DNA from: an uncultured Clostridia bacterium
Lineage (GTDB): Bacteria > Bacillota > Clostridia > Peptostreptococcales > Anaerovoracaceae
Reading direction: 5' to 3'
Assembly (NCBI GenBank): GCA_934255545.1
Contig: CAKQOE010000053.1
Location: 1-12,796 of the forward strand
Length of the DNA stretch: 12,796 nucleotides
Below the pieces are notes generated by a model that saw nothing but the letters and a program-made list of their open reading frames with translations, was not told the DNA's origin and did not search any database. Numbering within the stretch: the first letter of the stretch is position 1; every line of letters begins with the position of its first letter. Shown here piece by piece: positions 12,761 to 12,796 of this stretch. The position numbers and the translations under genes are program-made.

Positions 12761-12796
12761 GCTGATATACGGATAAGCGGAGCTCGGAGCAGAATG
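12761..12796. repeat. Long hairpin repeat element, copy 2 (partial, cut by window edge)
   Basis: GCTGAT then ATACGGA forms the left arm (4 nt shorter than in copy 1). It is followed by the reverse complement of the copy 1 loop with one base missing. The right arm should lie just beyond position 12796. Confidence 0.7.

Overview
The window looks like chromosomal DNA from a low-to-mid GC Gram-positive bacterium, most likely an anaerobic member of the Clostridia (Bacillota). The grounds are AGGAGG-type ribosome binding sites, sigma-A-like promoters, an AddA-type (rather than RecB-type) recombination helicase/nuclease, a small S-layer-homology (SLH) protein, and two sodium-coupled transporters (NhaC type and AGCS type). 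The genus cannot be fixed from this sequence alone.

Layout, left to right. An NhaC-family Na+/H+ antiporter (minus strand) is followed by a hairpin-rich intergenic region. Next is an AT-rich Abi_2/AbiF-like HEPN gene (plus strand), which looks horizontally acquired. A good promoter overlaps its last codons and points into a short intergenic unit that ends in a textbook terminator. This predicts an independently transcribed RNA of about 77 nt right after the abi gene. Convergent to it is an AGCS alanine/glycine:sodium symporter (minus). Then come a GC-rich hairpin cluster, tRNA-Pro(CGG), a 97-residue protein resembling the C-terminal half of a C39-like peptidase domain, and a long addA gene, all on the minus strand. 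addA is divergent from gpmI (cofactor-independent phosphoglycerate mutase, plus), and their predicted promoters share -35 bases. An SLH-only secreted protein (minus), a repeat-rich intergenic region and tRNA-Glu(CTC, plus) close the window.

The core genes are housekeeping: ion and amino-acid transport, recombinational repair, glycolysis, cell surface and two tRNAs. No operon of functionally linked genes is evident apart from a possible addA plus 97-aa pair. addB is not next to addA.

The two unusual layers are these. (1) The HEPN Abi gene plus a predicted adjacent small RNA has the architecture of the AbiF/abiF-RNA type of RNA-associated abortive-infection or toxin-antitoxin module. (2) Several short palindromic repeat families are scattered through the intergenic DNA. 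One is a near-identical 31-nt hairpin at both ends of the window (30/31 identical, inverted). Another is a long hairpin with a conserved 25-nt loop but diverged arms. A third is a set of palindromes with a shared GCCCGGC core, and a fourth is a set with a CCGTCACCGG core. Members of the last two also sit inside low-complexity linkers of addA.
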